DNA of 64,000 nucleotides. It comes from Spirochaetales bacterium (lineage in GTDB: Bacteria > Spirochaetota > Spirochaetia > CADAEX01). The stretch spans positions 62,001 to 126,000 of the forward strand of contig JACKPD010000004.1 of assembly GCA_024233785.1 (NCBI GenBank), read 5' to 3'. The notes under the pieces are model-generated. The model saw only the letters and a list, made by a program, of their open reading frames with translations. It made no database searches and was not told where the DNA came from. This document shows, piece after piece, positions 9,973 through 18,518 of the stretch. The translations under genes were made by a program, and so were the position numbers. Each line of letters begins with the position of its first letter. Position 1 is the stretch's first letter.

Positions 9973-10455
9973 ATGCCTTTTTTTACTGGCAAAAGGATTC
10001 TGAGAACAGCTTTATTAGCAGTTATCTTCTGCTGTGCTGTGTTCACGGTTTCCGCTGATTTCAATACGACACTTGATTCTATCCTTACAGAGGATCAGAT
10101 ATCCTTCGGGAGCGCGTCATTTATTCTTCTGACAGGGTCAGGAGCCCTGAGTGAAGACGCGACCATAGAAGAAGCGGCAGCCAAAATGGCTGAAATGGTT
10201 CCGAAGGCAGACGCATCGGCGGATAAACCTGTAACTATGGGTATGTTCTCCTATATGGCTATGAAAACATACGGGATAAGCGGAGGAATAATGTACCGAT
10301 TTTTTCCAGGCCCCCGCTATGCAATCCGCGAACTGAGATACAAAAAAATAGTTCAGGGAAACGCCTACAGTACAATGACTCTGTCATCTGAAAGAGCACT
10401 GAGGATTATGGGCAGGGTACTTGACAGGGAGGAGAAGAAAAATGCGGAAAAATAG
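9973..10455 (+). CDS. Small exported protein, first gene of module B
   Basis: A 160-residue secreted protein, paralogue of the 2603-3049 product. After a signal peptide ending near VSA, the chain is helical, with the shared block GGIMYRFFPGPRYAIRELRY at about residues 104-123. The ATG has AGGAGGT 6-7 nt upstream. Its last 14 nt overlap the barrel gene, again implying translational coupling. Conservation of the PGPRYA block and of the position directly ahead of the barrel in both modules suggests a periplasmic partner or assembly factor of that barrel; this is inference. No known family recognised. Confidence 0.8.
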   Translation: MPFFTGKRILRTALLAVIFCCAVFTVSADFNTTLDSILTEDQISFGSASFILLTGSGALSEDATIEEAAAKMAEMVPKADASADKPVTMGMFSYMAMKTYGISGGIMYRFFPGPRYAIRELRYKKIVQGNAYSTMTLSSERALRIMGRVLDREEKKNAEK

Positions 10456-11740
10456 ACTTATTTTAACAACAATAATAGTTATGATGCTTCTCGCTCCTGC
10501 CTGTATTTTCGCGATTAATCTGGATGCGGGCGGCACTTTTTATAACAGCACGGGTTTTGTCTCTGACGGTATTGAAGATCAGGACCTTGAGCAGCTTAAT
10601 ACACTTACCCTCCGGCTTGAGGCCTATACGGAAGCTGAATCAGGGGCTAACGGCACATTCACAGCGCAGGGAAGGTATGAATATACTGATGAAAGATCAT
10701 TTCTCATTGATGCGGAAATATTACGGCTTAAAGGTACATTTCCCGGCGCAATGGGAGAAACATCAATAGTTGAGGCATCCGCCGGAAGATTTTTCTTCAG
10801 CGACCCGACTGGGATGATACTCACCCATACCGCGGACGGAGCTTCCTTTCAGCTTATGTATCCGAAGGTGAGGCTTATGGCTGAAGGAGGTTATACCGGA
10901 CTTATTATCAACCCTTCGAGCGATATCAGGATGACCCGTATAGACTTAAGCGAATCAGATCTTGAAATCGAAGATAATTTTTACGGGCCAAAGAGAGCTT
11001 TCGGCCAGTTCGGCTTGTCATTTCCGGAACTCTGGTGGCTCAATTCCCTCTCTCTTTTTACCCTTGCACAGTTTGATATGCGTGATGAGGATGAAGGGGC
11101 TGTGATGAACACTCAATACCTTGGAATACAGACTGAGAGAAGCTACGGTAAAAACCTTTATCAGGACCTGTTTTTAATCCTTCAGGCCGGGCAGCTGAAA
11201 ACACCTGACCTTGAAGACAGGGTCGGATACGGGCTGCTTTTAGGGCTCAGGCTCAGATACCTTAAAGAGGATTTTTTCGGTTCAAGGTTTGAATTCAGGG
11301 CCATTGGAGCACCTCCTGATATTTCAACAGACGATCTTTCAGACAAGATCCCGTTCGGAGTTCTCGGATTTGTTCCCATGAATCAGCCTGACCTCGGGGA
11401 AGCGGTTTCCCCGTCACTTTCAGGACTCGGGCTTTTTGACCTTAATTATTCTTTCAGGCCTTTTTACAACAGTAAATCAGAAACAGCAGCAGGAATTCAG
11501 CCGGTTATCGGGGCAAAAGGATATTTAAGAACATACTCGGTTAAAGTTGACTGGATAGACACAGACCCTGATTCAGATTCTCTCTATCTCGGCACTGAAA
11601 TCAATGCCGCACTTGTATGGAGAATTTTTTCCGATCTCGGAATTGACATAAAAGGCGCTTATTTTCTTCCTTCCAGCACAATCTCTGAAGACATGGATGC
11701 GATATGGGCGCTGAGATTTAATTTATCTGTAAGTTTTTAG
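10442..11740 (+). CDS. Outer-membrane beta-barrel-like protein, module B
   Basis: A 432-residue exported protein with a signal peptide (LILTTIIVMMLLAPACIFA) and a mature part of regular amphipathic strands, ending FNLSVSF with terminal Phe. It shares with the module A barrel an opening block of an N-terminal strand, a FPGA motif near residue 95 and a GRFFFSDPTG / GRFFQSEFTG segment. The ATG follows GGGAGGAGA; a further upstream ATG at 10421 would add only charged residues. A Cys sits in the signal region (PACIFA) but without a convincing lipobox. Probable outer-membrane component of the FecR module; substrate unknown. Confidence 0.8.
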   Translation: MRKNRLILTTIIVMMLLAPACIFAINLDAGGTFYNSTGFVSDGIEDQDLEQLNTLTLRLEAYTEAESGANGTFTAQGRYEYTDERSFLIDAEILRLKGTFPGAMGETSIVEASAGRFFFSDPTGMILTHTADGASFQLMYPKVRLMAEGGYTGLIINPSSDIRMTRIDLSESDLEIEDNFYGPKRAFGQFGLSFPELWWLNSLSLFTLAQFDMRDEDEGAVMNTQYLGIQTERSYGKNLYQDLFLILQAGQLKTPDLEDRVGYGLLLGLRLRYLKEDFFGSRFEFRAIGAPPDISTDDLSDKIPFGVLGFVPMNQPDLGEAVSPSLSGLGLFDLNYSFRPFYNSKSETAAGIQPVIGAKGYLRTYSVKVDWIDTDPDSDSLYLGTEINAALVWRIFSDLGIDIKGAYFLPSSTISEDMDAIWALRFNLSVSF

Positions 11741-11757
11741 TATAGGAGGTATCAGGT

Positions 11758-12459
11758 ATGATACGTAAAATGTTAATTTTTTATTTATTACTGTTGATAT
11801 TATCTGCTTCTGCGCTCTACGGGGCAGCACAAAACGCAGTTGTTGTTTCAGCTTCAGGAAAGGTCGAGTATAAAGCAGAAGGGGCAGCATGGACTACTGC
11901 AAAAGCGGGAACAGAGATTCCCCTCGGCTCAACAATTTCCACCGGTTTTAATTCTAAAGCAGTAATTGAGATGGGCTCATCCACCCTTGAGGTTAAGCCC
12001 CTTACTAGGATGAGGCTTGATAAACTTGCCGAGCAGGACGGGGTTATATCTACAGACCTTTTCCTCAGGGTCGGCAGGGTAAAAGCTGAAGTAAAGGCGG
12101 TAGAAGGTCTGCAGCAGAGTTTTACCTTAAAAAGCCCGGTTACCACTGCGTCTGTAAGGGGTACAGGGTTTGATTTTGACGGCGTCAACCTTAAGGTTAG
12201 AAACGGAGTTGTAAGGATGAGCAACCGGTTCAGGCATTCATCTTCATACAAAGCAGGTGAATCAGGCTCTTCAACCGGCATCACTCCTCCGAAGGGAGGC
12301 TCTGAAGGGAGGGAAGGTGATATAGTTGTAAGCGCTGACACTTCCGATGTCTTGGGCGGCGGAGAAGATACCGATCCTACAACATCAAGGGGCGGCGGCG
12401 CTTCCGGAGTCCAGTACGGCAGCATAGGTGTCGGCTGGACAGTTTATATTGTTGAATAG
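11758..12459 (+). CDS. FecR-domain exported protein, module B
   Basis: A 233-residue protein: signal peptide to about residue 22, FecR-type domain at about 27-150 with VVVSASGKVEYKAEGAAW, GSTISTGFNSKAVIEMGSS and SPVTTASVRGTGFDFDG, then a Gly/Ser/Thr-rich low-complexity tail. Strong similarity to the module A FecR protein across the domain, weaker in the tail. Ribosome site AGGAGG. As in copy A, it lies between the barrel and lipoprotein genes and lacks any anti-sigma segment, so a structural or ligand-binding role in the periplasm is more likely than control of a sigma factor. Confidence 0.88.
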   Translation: MIRKMLIFYLLLLILSASALYGAAQNAVVVSASGKVEYKAEGAAWTTAKAGTEIPLGSTISTGFNSKAVIEMGSSTLEVKPLTRMRLDKLAEQDGVISTDLFLRVGRVKAEVKAVEGLQQSFTLKSPVTTASVRGTGFDFDGVNLKVRNGVVRMSNRFRHSSSYKAGESGSSTGITPPKGGSEGREGDIVVSADTSDVLGGGEDTDPTTSRGGGASGVQYGSIGVGWTVYIVE

Positions 12460-12473
12460 GAAAGGAGGTTAAT

Positions 12474-13199
12474 ATGCTTAATAAATATTTTATTTTAAAA
12501 ACAGTTTTACTGTTTTTTCTCATACTGGCATTCGGCGGGTGCTATCAGATGATTGAACCAACTGAAGGCGATTTGACTCTTAAAGCTAATTTCCCTGCAT
12601 CTCCTCCAGCCCGCGATCCAGGATTTTATGATGATGAAATATGGGTTGTCGGTATCGTACTTGATGCCGCTTTTGAAGAACAGCTTAAAGAAATAAACAG
12701 GATAGGCGATATTCAGGATGCAGATGACGGAATTGATGATTATCTTGATGACGATCTGGATGATCTGTGGCAGGATGCAATTCAGAAAGGGGCTGTCCGC
12801 TTTGACGGAGGGAAATTTTACTTCCAGTTCAAAATGACAATTCCCGATTCTGATACGGGGAATTTCACAATTGCAGGAATTCCAGCGAATAAAAAATATT
12901 TTCTCTATGTAGCAGTCTTTGACAATGAAGTTACCTCCCTTGATGAGTTTGATGAAGACCCGGGTCTTGTTATGGATATAAGGTATTATGACCCTGCTGA
13001 TATTGCTGATCCATTCGACAGAATTCCTGACAGTACTCCTGCCGGATGGTATTGTTTCAAGGATTGGGATTTTTACTATAATGGCGGGAATCCTTATCTG
13101 GGAGCAACAACTGAAATCTGGACAACAGCATCAGAGCAGCCTTTTACTGTAGAAGCAGGAAAAGCTACATCTGTCGATATACTTCTGGTAGATTTTTAG
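12474..13199 (+). CDS. Lipoprotein, last gene of module B
   Basis: A 241-residue lipoprotein with lipobox FGGC (Cys23 acylated). It is longer than its module A counterpart and has an Asp-rich stretch (DDGIDDYLDDDLDDLW) that could bind divalent cations. The mature start and the C-terminal PFTVEAGK...VDIL segment parallel the module A lipoprotein. It begins 15 nt after the FecR gene behind AAAGGAGG and is followed by a strong terminator, so it closes the module B operon. Function unknown. Confidence 0.8.
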   Translation: MLNKYFILKTVLLFFLILAFGGCYQMIEPTEGDLTLKANFPASPPARDPGFYDDEIWVVGIVLDAAFEEQLKEINRIGDIQDADDGIDDYLDDDLDDLWQDAIQKGAVRFDGGKFYFQFKMTIPDSDTGNFTIAGIPANKKYFLYVAVFDNEVTSLDEFDEDPGLVMDIRYYDPADIADPFDRIPDSTPAGWYCFKDWDFYYNGGNPYLGATTEIWTTASEQPFTVEAGKATSVDILLVDF

Positions 13200-13221
13200 C
13201 TTAATTTCATAATTATTCAGG

Positions 13222-13248
13222 GCGGGGCTAAATGCCCCGCTTTTTTTT
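13222..13248. terminator. Intrinsic terminator after module B
   Basis: Stem GCGGGGC / GCCCCGC with a short TAAAT loop and eight T residues. It ends the rightward module B operon; the leftward gene at 13266-13694 converges on it. Confidence 0.92.
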
Positions 13249-13265
13249 AGATATCTAAGCAGCTT

Positions 13266-13694
13266 TCATTCGGGAATTATCAGCTCCCTCTTCCCTCCCC
13301 TCCTTCGCACCCAGTTGAGGGCATCAGCTATTTTTTTTCTCCGGATTATACTTTTCTGTAATTTCCATTTTCCGGGAAAGTCTAAAAGAACAAGGGAAAG
13401 AATAATTGTCAAAAGTCCCTGCCCCGGCATAAATAGAAGAGCTATACCAACAAATAAAAGGAGCAGCCCGGTGAGGTTTTTTATTACAAACAGAATAATA
13501 AAAATAAAAGCAGATGCCGGACTTGTAAAAGATTCTCTCCTTTTTTCTTTAAGAAAATAATCCTCCGGGAGAAGATTAATTAAAAAAGGAACAGCAAGTG
13601 CTGTCCCGATAAATGCTGCCGCGGAAATAATTCCAGCGGCAAGCAGCAGTATTTCATTAGACTCAATCCAGCTTATTAACTGATCAAGTTTCAT
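13266..13694 (-). CDS. PGPGW-like small membrane protein
   Basis: A 142-residue integral membrane protein with hydrophobic segments at about residues 16-40 and 60-105. The second contains FMPGQGLLTIILSLVLLDFPGK, abbreviated here as the PGQG turn followed by two small helices, which resembles the PGPGW putative transmembrane family (PF09656) with Q in place of P. A basic C-terminal tail would be cytoplasmic. It lies 18 bp downstream of trpS on the same strand and is probably co-transcribed. Function unknown in the family. Confidence 0.7.
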   Translation of the reverse strand: MKLDQLISWIESNEILLLAAGIISAAAFIGTALAVPFLINLLPEDYFLKEKRRESFTSPASAFIFIILFVIKNLTGLLLLFVGIALLFMPGQGLLTIILSLVLLDFPGKWKLQKSIIRRKKIADALNWVRRRGGKRELIIPE

Positions 13695-13712
13695 ATCTTT
13701 ATATCAGGGGTT

Positions 13713-14768
13713 TTAAGCCCGCTCTCTTTTTTTTCTGGCTTCTTCAGCTTTCCTGCTGATTTTATTCCATACGCCTGAAAGCCCCATTGCTTTTTTCATC
13801 TCTTTTAAAGTAAAGGCTGCTTCTTCTCTCATCTTCATGGTGCCTTCAAAAAGTATTTCCTCAACAAGGCCTTTCTGACCTTCATACTGCGATCTTCTCT
13901 CCCTTATAGGTTCAAGAAAATTATTTATCGCGGCAGCAAGTTTCTGCTTTACTTCTACATCACCTACCTTGCCTTTCTTGTATCTTTCCTTAAGATCATC
14001 TACTTCCGCAGTATCTGGATTAAAAATATCGTGGTAGATAAATACAGGATTGCCTTTGACCTTCCCCGGGATATCCGCCCTTATTCTGGCAGGGTCTGTA
14101 TACATTCCAGCGACTTTTTTCTCAACTTCTTTGGCACTGTCTGAAAGCATAATTGAATTGTTCAGGGATTTGGACATTTTAGCGTTTCCGTCAGTCCCCA
14201 CAAGGGTTGGTACATCGCCGATCATTGCGTCAGGAACAGGGAAAACTTCCCCGTAAAGGGTATTGAATCTTCTCGCTATCTCCCTTGTAAGCTCCACATG
14301 GGACTCGTTATCCTTTCCTACAGGAACCAGATGGGCCCTCGGCATAAGGATGTCTGCGGCCTGCAGTACCGGGTATCCCAGAAGCCCGAAAGGTATTTCA
14401 GTGAGGTTTGCCGACTTTGCCATATCCTTGATACTCGGCACCCTCTGAAGGCGGGGAACTGTAACCAGGTTCTCGAAAATAAGGTTCATCTCACACACTT
14501 CATGAACTGCAGACTGCAGGTAAATAACGCTTTTTGAAGGATCTATCCCGCAGGCAAGGTAGTCAAGCACAAGCTCATGCGCGTTCTGGCCTATGGCTTC
14601 AATAGCTTCCCGCGAAGGCTTTGTTGTAAGCATGTGGAGATCAGCTATAATGAAAAAACATTCATATTTATCCTGAAGAGCCACCCTGTTTTTTAATGAA
14701 CCGACATAATGTCCAAGATGTAATTTACCTGTCGGCCTGTCGCCGGTCAAAATTCTTTTTTTGCTCAT
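13713..14768 (-). CDS. trpS: Tryptophanyl-tRNA synthetase
   Basis: A class Ic aminoacyl-tRNA synthetase that charges tRNA-Trp with tryptophan using ATP, in the cytoplasm. The HIGH-type signature is HLGH at residues 17-20 in the TGKLHLGHYVG context. The KMSKS loop is NAKMSKSLNN at about 197-204. GDRPTGKLHLGHYVGS and the LQAADIL block are typical of TrpS. At 351 residues it is slightly longer than the classic enzyme of about 330. It heads a short leftward unit with the PGPGW-like gene; the AI-2E-type transporter gene lies 18 bp upstream on the same strand and may be in the same operon. Confidence 0.96.
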   Translation of the reverse strand: MSKKRILTGDRPTGKLHLGHYVGSLKNRVALQDKYECFFIIADLHMLTTKPSREAIEAIGQNAHELVLDYLACGIDPSKSVIYLQSAVHEVCEMNLIFENLVTVPRLQRVPSIKDMAKSANLTEIPFGLLGYPVLQAADILMPRAHLVPVGKDNESHVELTREIARRFNTLYGEVFPVPDAMIGDVPTLVGTDGNAKMSKSLNNSIMLSDSAKEVEKKVAGMYTDPARIRADIPGKVKGNPVFIYHDIFNPDTAEVDDLKERYKKGKVGDVEVKQKLAAAINNFLEPIRERRSQYEGQKGLVEEILFEGTMKMREEAAFTLKEMKKAMGLSGVWNKISRKAEEARKKRERA

Positions 14769-14786
14769 TTATTTTCCTTAAAATTA

Positions 14787-15878
14787 TTATTTTTTCTTTT
14801 TTCCGCGTCTAGGCCCCTGTTTAGGCTTTTTCCGCGGACTGCCGGTCCCCATCATTACGGCAACCGGCCTTAAAAAAGATATATTCTGACATACAATTTT
14901 TATCGTTACTGTAATGGGGACAGAAAGAAGAGCTCCCACCGCCCCCCAGAGCCAGCCCCAGAATACAAGTGAAAACAGAATTATTACAGGGCTTAAGTTA
15001 AGCTTGTTCCCCTGCATTTCAGGTTCAACAATATTGCCGAGTACCATCTGAATTGAAGTCATAGTAAGGGCTACGAGGACAACCATACCGACAGAAGGAT
15101 AAAACTGGACTACTGATTGTATTGAGATAAAGAAAACAACAAGTATTGAACCGATGTTCGGGATAAAATTCAGAAAAAAAGCAAGTACTCCCCAGACAAG
15201 CGGAAAATCAAGGCCGATTATAAGCAGCACCAGCCAGACCAGAAAACCTGTTAATGCGCTGATAAGCAGTTTTATTGAAAGATATTTCCCGACTTCCCTT
15301 GTTATATGCCCGATTACTATAAAGAACTTTTTACTTGTTCTTACCGGAAATGCCTTTTTAAGCTTGATCCTGAAAAGGGGAAATTCCAGAAAAAGGAAAA
15401 TCAGGAAAAAAAAGACCATCAATATGTAACCGATAAGTTTTGTAAGCGAGTTTGAGAGTGACAGAAGATATCCCCGTGAGACTTTCCCCCAGTTATAATC
15501 AAGGAGAAAATCTGAGGTTGATACATTGAATCTGGTCATGAGCTGGTAGGAAAAATCCTTATAAATATCCTTGAACTGTTCAAGATACCACGGATACTGG
15601 TCGCTGAAAGCGTTTATACTGCTGTAGAGAATCATGACGATCAGATAACAGAACCCGAAAAGTATAATAATCACAAACGCTATGGCAATAATCCTGGGCA
15701 CTTTTATGCTTTGCAGTGCAATGATAAGCGGATAAAGCATAAATGAGAAGAGAATGGCAATCACCATGGGAATAAAGACTGATTTCGCGACGCTAAGCAT
15801 AAAACCGAGAGCTATGAGTACTATTATTCCTAAAAAAGCTGTCGCCAGTTTGTCTTTGAGCATACCGGATAATATCAT
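14787..15878 (-). CDS. AI-2E family (PerM-like) membrane transporter
   Basis: A polytopic inner-membrane protein of 363 residues in the AI-2E transporter family (PF01594). It has a paired hairpin at the N-terminus (about 12-50), a helix at 65-90, a soluble loop, and a C-terminal block of four to five helices including FFLNFIPNIGSILVVFF and VEPEMQGNKLNLSPVIILFSLVFWGWLWG, both hallmark regions (the latter given only as landmark: NIVEPEMQGNKLNLSP). The basic tail is very lysine- and arginine-rich. Members are proposed to export small molecules or act as Na+/H+ antiporters; substrate here is unknown. An alternative ATG 15 nt inside is possible; neither start has a strong ribosome site. Confidence 0.88.
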   Translation of the reverse strand: MILSGMLKDKLATAFLGIIVLIALGFMLSVAKSVFIPMVIAILFSFMLYPLIIALQSIKVPRIIAIAFVIIILFGFCYLIVMILYSSINAFSDQYPWYLEQFKDIYKDFSYQLMTRFNVSTSDFLLDYNWGKVSRGYLLSLSNSLTKLIGYILMVFFFLIFLFLEFPLFRIKLKKAFPVRTSKKFFIVIGHITREVGKYLSIKLLISALTGFLVWLVLLIIGLDFPLVWGVLAFFLNFIPNIGSILVVFFISIQSVVQFYPSVGMVVLVALTMTSIQMVLGNIVEPEMQGNKLNLSPVIILFSLVFWGWLWGAVGALLSVPITVTIKIVCQNISFLRPVAVMMGTGSPRKKPKQGPRRGKKKK

Positions 15879-15971
15879 AATTGGAATATTTGATTAATAG
15901 TGTTAATATCTTTTTTACATTTTTGTATGATTATAGTAGATTATAGTAGATTACAATTCACGGAGGATTTT

Positions 15972-16490
15972 ATGATTTACAGATACGGGGAAATTACTCC
16001 AGATACAGATAAGGCAGCATTTATTGCTGATAGCGCTGATATTATTGGTGATGTGACACTTGGAGAAGATTCCAATATATGGTTTAACACTACATTAAGG
16101 GGAGATATTGCTCCTATAAAAGTAGGAAAAGGATCAAACATACAGGACGGGGCAATACTGCATGTAAACCACGATATGCCATGTGTTGTAGGGGATAATG
16201 TAACGGTCGGTCACGGTGCAATTATACACGCCGCAACAGTCAAAGACGGCTGCCTGATCGGGATGGGCGCCATACTGCTTAACGAATGTGAAATAGGCGA
16301 AGACAGTGTTGTGGGTGCAGGCTCTCTTGTTACTGAGAGAAAGAAGTTTCCTCCCCGCTCACTTATAATCGGGTCTCCAGCAAGAAAAGTAAAAGACATC
16401 ACCGATGAGGACATTAAAAATATGAGGGCCAACGCGTCTGAATATGTTACCCTCGGGAAAAAAACGGCGGAAAGCAATAAAAAAATGTAA
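15972..16490 (+). CDS. Gamma-carbonic anhydrase-like hexapeptide-repeat protein
   Basis: A 172-residue left-handed beta-helix protein with repeated [LIV]-G-x4 turns through residues 20-140. The gamma-class zinc ligands are present as LHVNH and VGHGAIIH, and the RGD(I)xPI and QDG motifs match the gamma-carbonic anhydrase/acetyltransferase family (YrdA, CaiE, PaaY). It may be a zinc hydratase; many members have low or no measured activity. The ATG is chosen because CGGAGG precedes it by about 7 nt; a longer frame opening at 15900 would add an unlikely extension. The upstream leader has a direct repeat of GATTATAGTA. Confidence 0.9.
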   Translation: MIYRYGEITPDTDKAAFIADSADIIGDVTLGEDSNIWFNTTLRGDIAPIKVGKGSNIQDGAILHVNHDMPCVVGDNVTVGHGAIIHAATVKDGCLIGMGAILLNECEIGEDSVVGAGSLVTERKKFPPRSLIIGSPARKVKDITDEDIKNMRANASEYVTLGKKTAESNKKM

Positions 16491-16496
16491 TTGTTA

Positions 16497-17759
16497 TCAG
16501 GACGCAGTACCCCAGATAGCAGCCATTATGTTTTTAAGCCTGGTTCTGGCAACAGCGAATGAATAATATTTAAGGCCCAGAAGATAGTTTTTCTCTACCA
16601 TGCGGGTTCTTGCTTCTTTGCTGTCAAGTATCCTGTTGACAGAGCTTACAGTTTCATCTGAAACATAATCATCCATCTCTATCGCGCGGAAACCTTTGGG
16701 TCTAATATCATGGTAATATATCGAATAGTTATTGACGAAAACAGGCTTTTTGTAATAAATAGCTTCGAGAAAAGCGTTACCGAAACCTTCAAATACAGAA
16801 GGATAAGTTACGATATCGCAGGAATTATAGACATCCCCAAGTGTATAAACCTTCCGTCCGTCCTCCCTGGTATAACGTTTTTTATCTGTAATTAAATCGT
16901 CAGCGAAAACAGCTTTTATACCCATCAGGCTGATATAATCCTTTACCCTGTTCTGGTATTCATAACCTTCATCGCCTGAAGCATGTGAAATCACCAGCGC
17001 TGCTTTTCTTTTCATTCTTGATACAAGCTCAATTGCATGTTCGATACCTTTCCGCTGTACAACCCTTGTCGGCTGAAGAAAAAGCAGTTCATCTTCATCA
17101 ATACCGAAATCTTTTTTGATATCAGCTATATAGCCATCCGTTGGTGGGGGCGGTGTTGCAAAATCCATAACATTTGGAATCAGGACACCCGCGATTCCGG
17201 TTCTGAGTCCAAGCTGGTTCTGGCCTGATGAATTTATGACCACATGATACATTGAAGGCAGGTGCGGCGGACAGCTGGAGTTAAGGTAATCCCAGACACA
17301 GTTCCGCAGGAAACGCTTTCTTTCCCAGAAAAAATCATGGTGATGCGCAATTACCGGTATTCCGGTTTCCGCGATAAAATCAGTCACGGCAAGGGAAAGC
17401 GGTATATTCAGTGGTATGGTAATAATATTTTCAGGAATTATAACATCAATATCAAATTTATTTACAAATTCATAAATCTTGTCTTTAATTAATTTTCTGT
17501 ATTCATGGATTTTTTCTGTTGTCTCTTTTGTCCTGATACTGTGATCGAATATTTTATTATTGAGCTTGCGTATATCCGGATGTTTGAAATGAATAAGATC
17601 ATAGAACATCGATTTTTCCGGCGGTGTTTCAATTTCCCCAGCCAGGTAATAACATTCGTATCCCTCATTCTCAAGAATATTTACCCATTTTTCAGTTTCA
17701 AGCGATACACCGTCAGTCCCTGCAAAGCGGAAAGAAATAAAGCCAACTTTTTTATTCAT
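16497..17759 (-). CDS. GT4-type glycosyltransferase
   Basis: A 420-residue GT-B fold retaining glycosyltransferase that uses a nucleotide-sugar donor. An N-terminal acceptor domain (to about residue 190) has HHHDFFWERKRF. The C-terminal donor domain has FLQPTRVVQRKGIEHAIELV and the EX7E motif in VFEGFGNAFLEAIYYKKPV (two Glu flanking GFGNAFL). There is no signal peptide or membrane segment, so it is cytosolic or membrane-associated. It stands alone, converging on the gamma-carbonic anhydrase-like gene only 6 bp away. Acceptor and product cannot be read; similarity to transferases for glucosylglycerate-type solutes is possible but unproven. Confidence 0.87.
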   Translation of the reverse strand: MNKKVGFISFRFAGTDGVSLETEKWVNILENEGYECYYLAGEIETPPEKSMFYDLIHFKHPDIRKLNNKIFDHSIRTKETTEKIHEYRKLIKDKIYEFVNKFDIDVIIPENIITIPLNIPLSLAVTDFIAETGIPVIAHHHDFFWERKRFLRNCVWDYLNSSCPPHLPSMYHVVINSSGQNQLGLRTGIAGVLIPNVMDFATPPPPTDGYIADIKKDFGIDEDELLFLQPTRVVQRKGIEHAIELVSRMKRKAALVISHASGDEGYEYQNRVKDYISLMGIKAVFADDLITDKKRYTREDGRKVYTLGDVYNSCDIVTYPSVFEGFGNAFLEAIYYKKPVFVNNYSIYYHDIRPKGFRAIEMDDYVSDETVSSVNRILDSKEARTRMVEKNYLLGLKYYSFAVARTRLKNIMAAIWGTAS

Positions 17760-17871
17760 ATATCAACTCCAAATTATTGTAATAATTTAAGCTTAAAATT
17801 ATTTGATGTATTTCGCAATGTTTTTTTTAATTTGAAGTACTTTATTTCATTTTCGAAATTTTAAAGGGAAA

Positions 17872-17906
17872 AATAAAAGGGCTATCCATCTCATGGGACA
17901 GCCCCT
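17872..17906 (-). terminator. Intrinsic terminator after hsp20
   Basis: Read on the minus strand, GGGGCTGTCCCATGAGATGGATAGCCC forms a stem GGGCT(G/A)TCC / GGATAGCCC followed by TTTTATTTTT. It lies just beyond the hsp20 stop and fits a rho-independent terminator with one imperfect pair. Confidence 0.75.
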
Positions 17907-17931
17907 TCTGTTCAGACAGTTTTAAAACTTA

Positions 17932-18357
17932 TTACTTTTTAATCTCAATTTTTCTGGGCAGTTCTTTTTCTTTTTTGCTTACTTCTAGTGAAAGAACCCC
18001 GTTTTCAAATTTTGCAGATATTTTTTCTCCATCTGCATTTTCCGGAAGAATAAAAGATCTGTAATACTTTTCAAGTCTTTCTGATATAATATTCCTGCTG
18101 CCCTCTTCCTTTTCCTCTCTGGCTGCTTTTTCTGCTTTTATAGTCAGAACATCTTTTTCAAGCCTTACATCAATTTCATCTTCACTGAAACCAGGAAGCT
18201 CAATCGCGAAATCAAAAGAACCTTCTTTCTCTACAATATCTGTAAGCGGTTTTTTGAACTCATCATTAAGACTAAAGTCAAAAAAATCATCAAACAGATT
18301 TCCCCATACCGGATTCAAACCTGACCTCAAAGGTCTGTAAGTAACTAAGCTGTTCAT
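17932..18357 (-). CDS. Hsp20/alpha-crystallin small heat-shock protein
   Basis: An ATP-independent holdase chaperone of 141 residues. The alpha-crystallin domain covers about 43-135, with the typical FDFAIELPGFSEDEIDVRLE strand pair and the closing A-x-x-x-N-G-V-L motif as AKFENGVLSLEV. It forms oligomers in the cytoplasm that hold unfolding proteins. The N-terminal region (SLVTYRPLRSGLNPVWGNLFDDFFDF) is standard. TAGGAGG lies 6 nt before the ATG. Regulation is notable: a near-perfect sigma-54 promoter lies about 45 bp upstream of the start with repeated boxes further up, and there is no obvious CIRCE element. A terminator follows. Confidence 0.95.
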   Translation of the reverse strand: MNSLVTYRPLRSGLNPVWGNLFDDFFDFSLNDEFKKPLTDIVEKEGSFDFAIELPGFSEDEIDVRLEKDVLTIKAEKAAREEKEEGSRNIISERLEKYYRSFILPENADGEKISAKFENGVLSLEVSKKEKELPRKIEIKK

Positions 18358-18403
18358 ATATTTCCTCCTAAAAATTATTTATTTAATATTTCATTAACCA
18401 TAT

Positions 18404-18419
18404 AGCAATTACTGTGCCA
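18404..18419 (-). promoter_or_regulatory. Sigma-54 (RpoN) promoter for hsp20
   Basis: Minus-strand TTGGCAC-AGTAA-TTGCTA matches the -24/-12 consensus TGGCAC-N5-TTGC(A/T) exactly. The predicted transcription start is near 18393, leaving a leader of about 35 nt that contains the hsp20 ribosome site. Orientation and distance are right for hsp20. Sigma-54 control requires an enhancer-binding activator, consistent with the repeats further upstream. Confidence 0.75.
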
Positions 18420-18518
18420 ACTTTTTTATAATTATTGTTAAATACTTATATTATAATGATTTATTTTTTCAATTACCTTTCCGAACTGTAAAAGCTGGAA
18501 TGTGTATTTACCACCTGC

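Noticed and set aside
11817..12425. 202-codon minus-strand frame opposite the module B FecR gene
   Set aside because: Shadow of the FecR gene; Pro/Ser/Thr-rich translation typical of antisense frames.
15931..15952. Direct repeat of GATTATAGTA upstream of the gamma-carbonic anhydrase-like gene
   Set aside because: Only two AT-rich copies; too little to call an operator.
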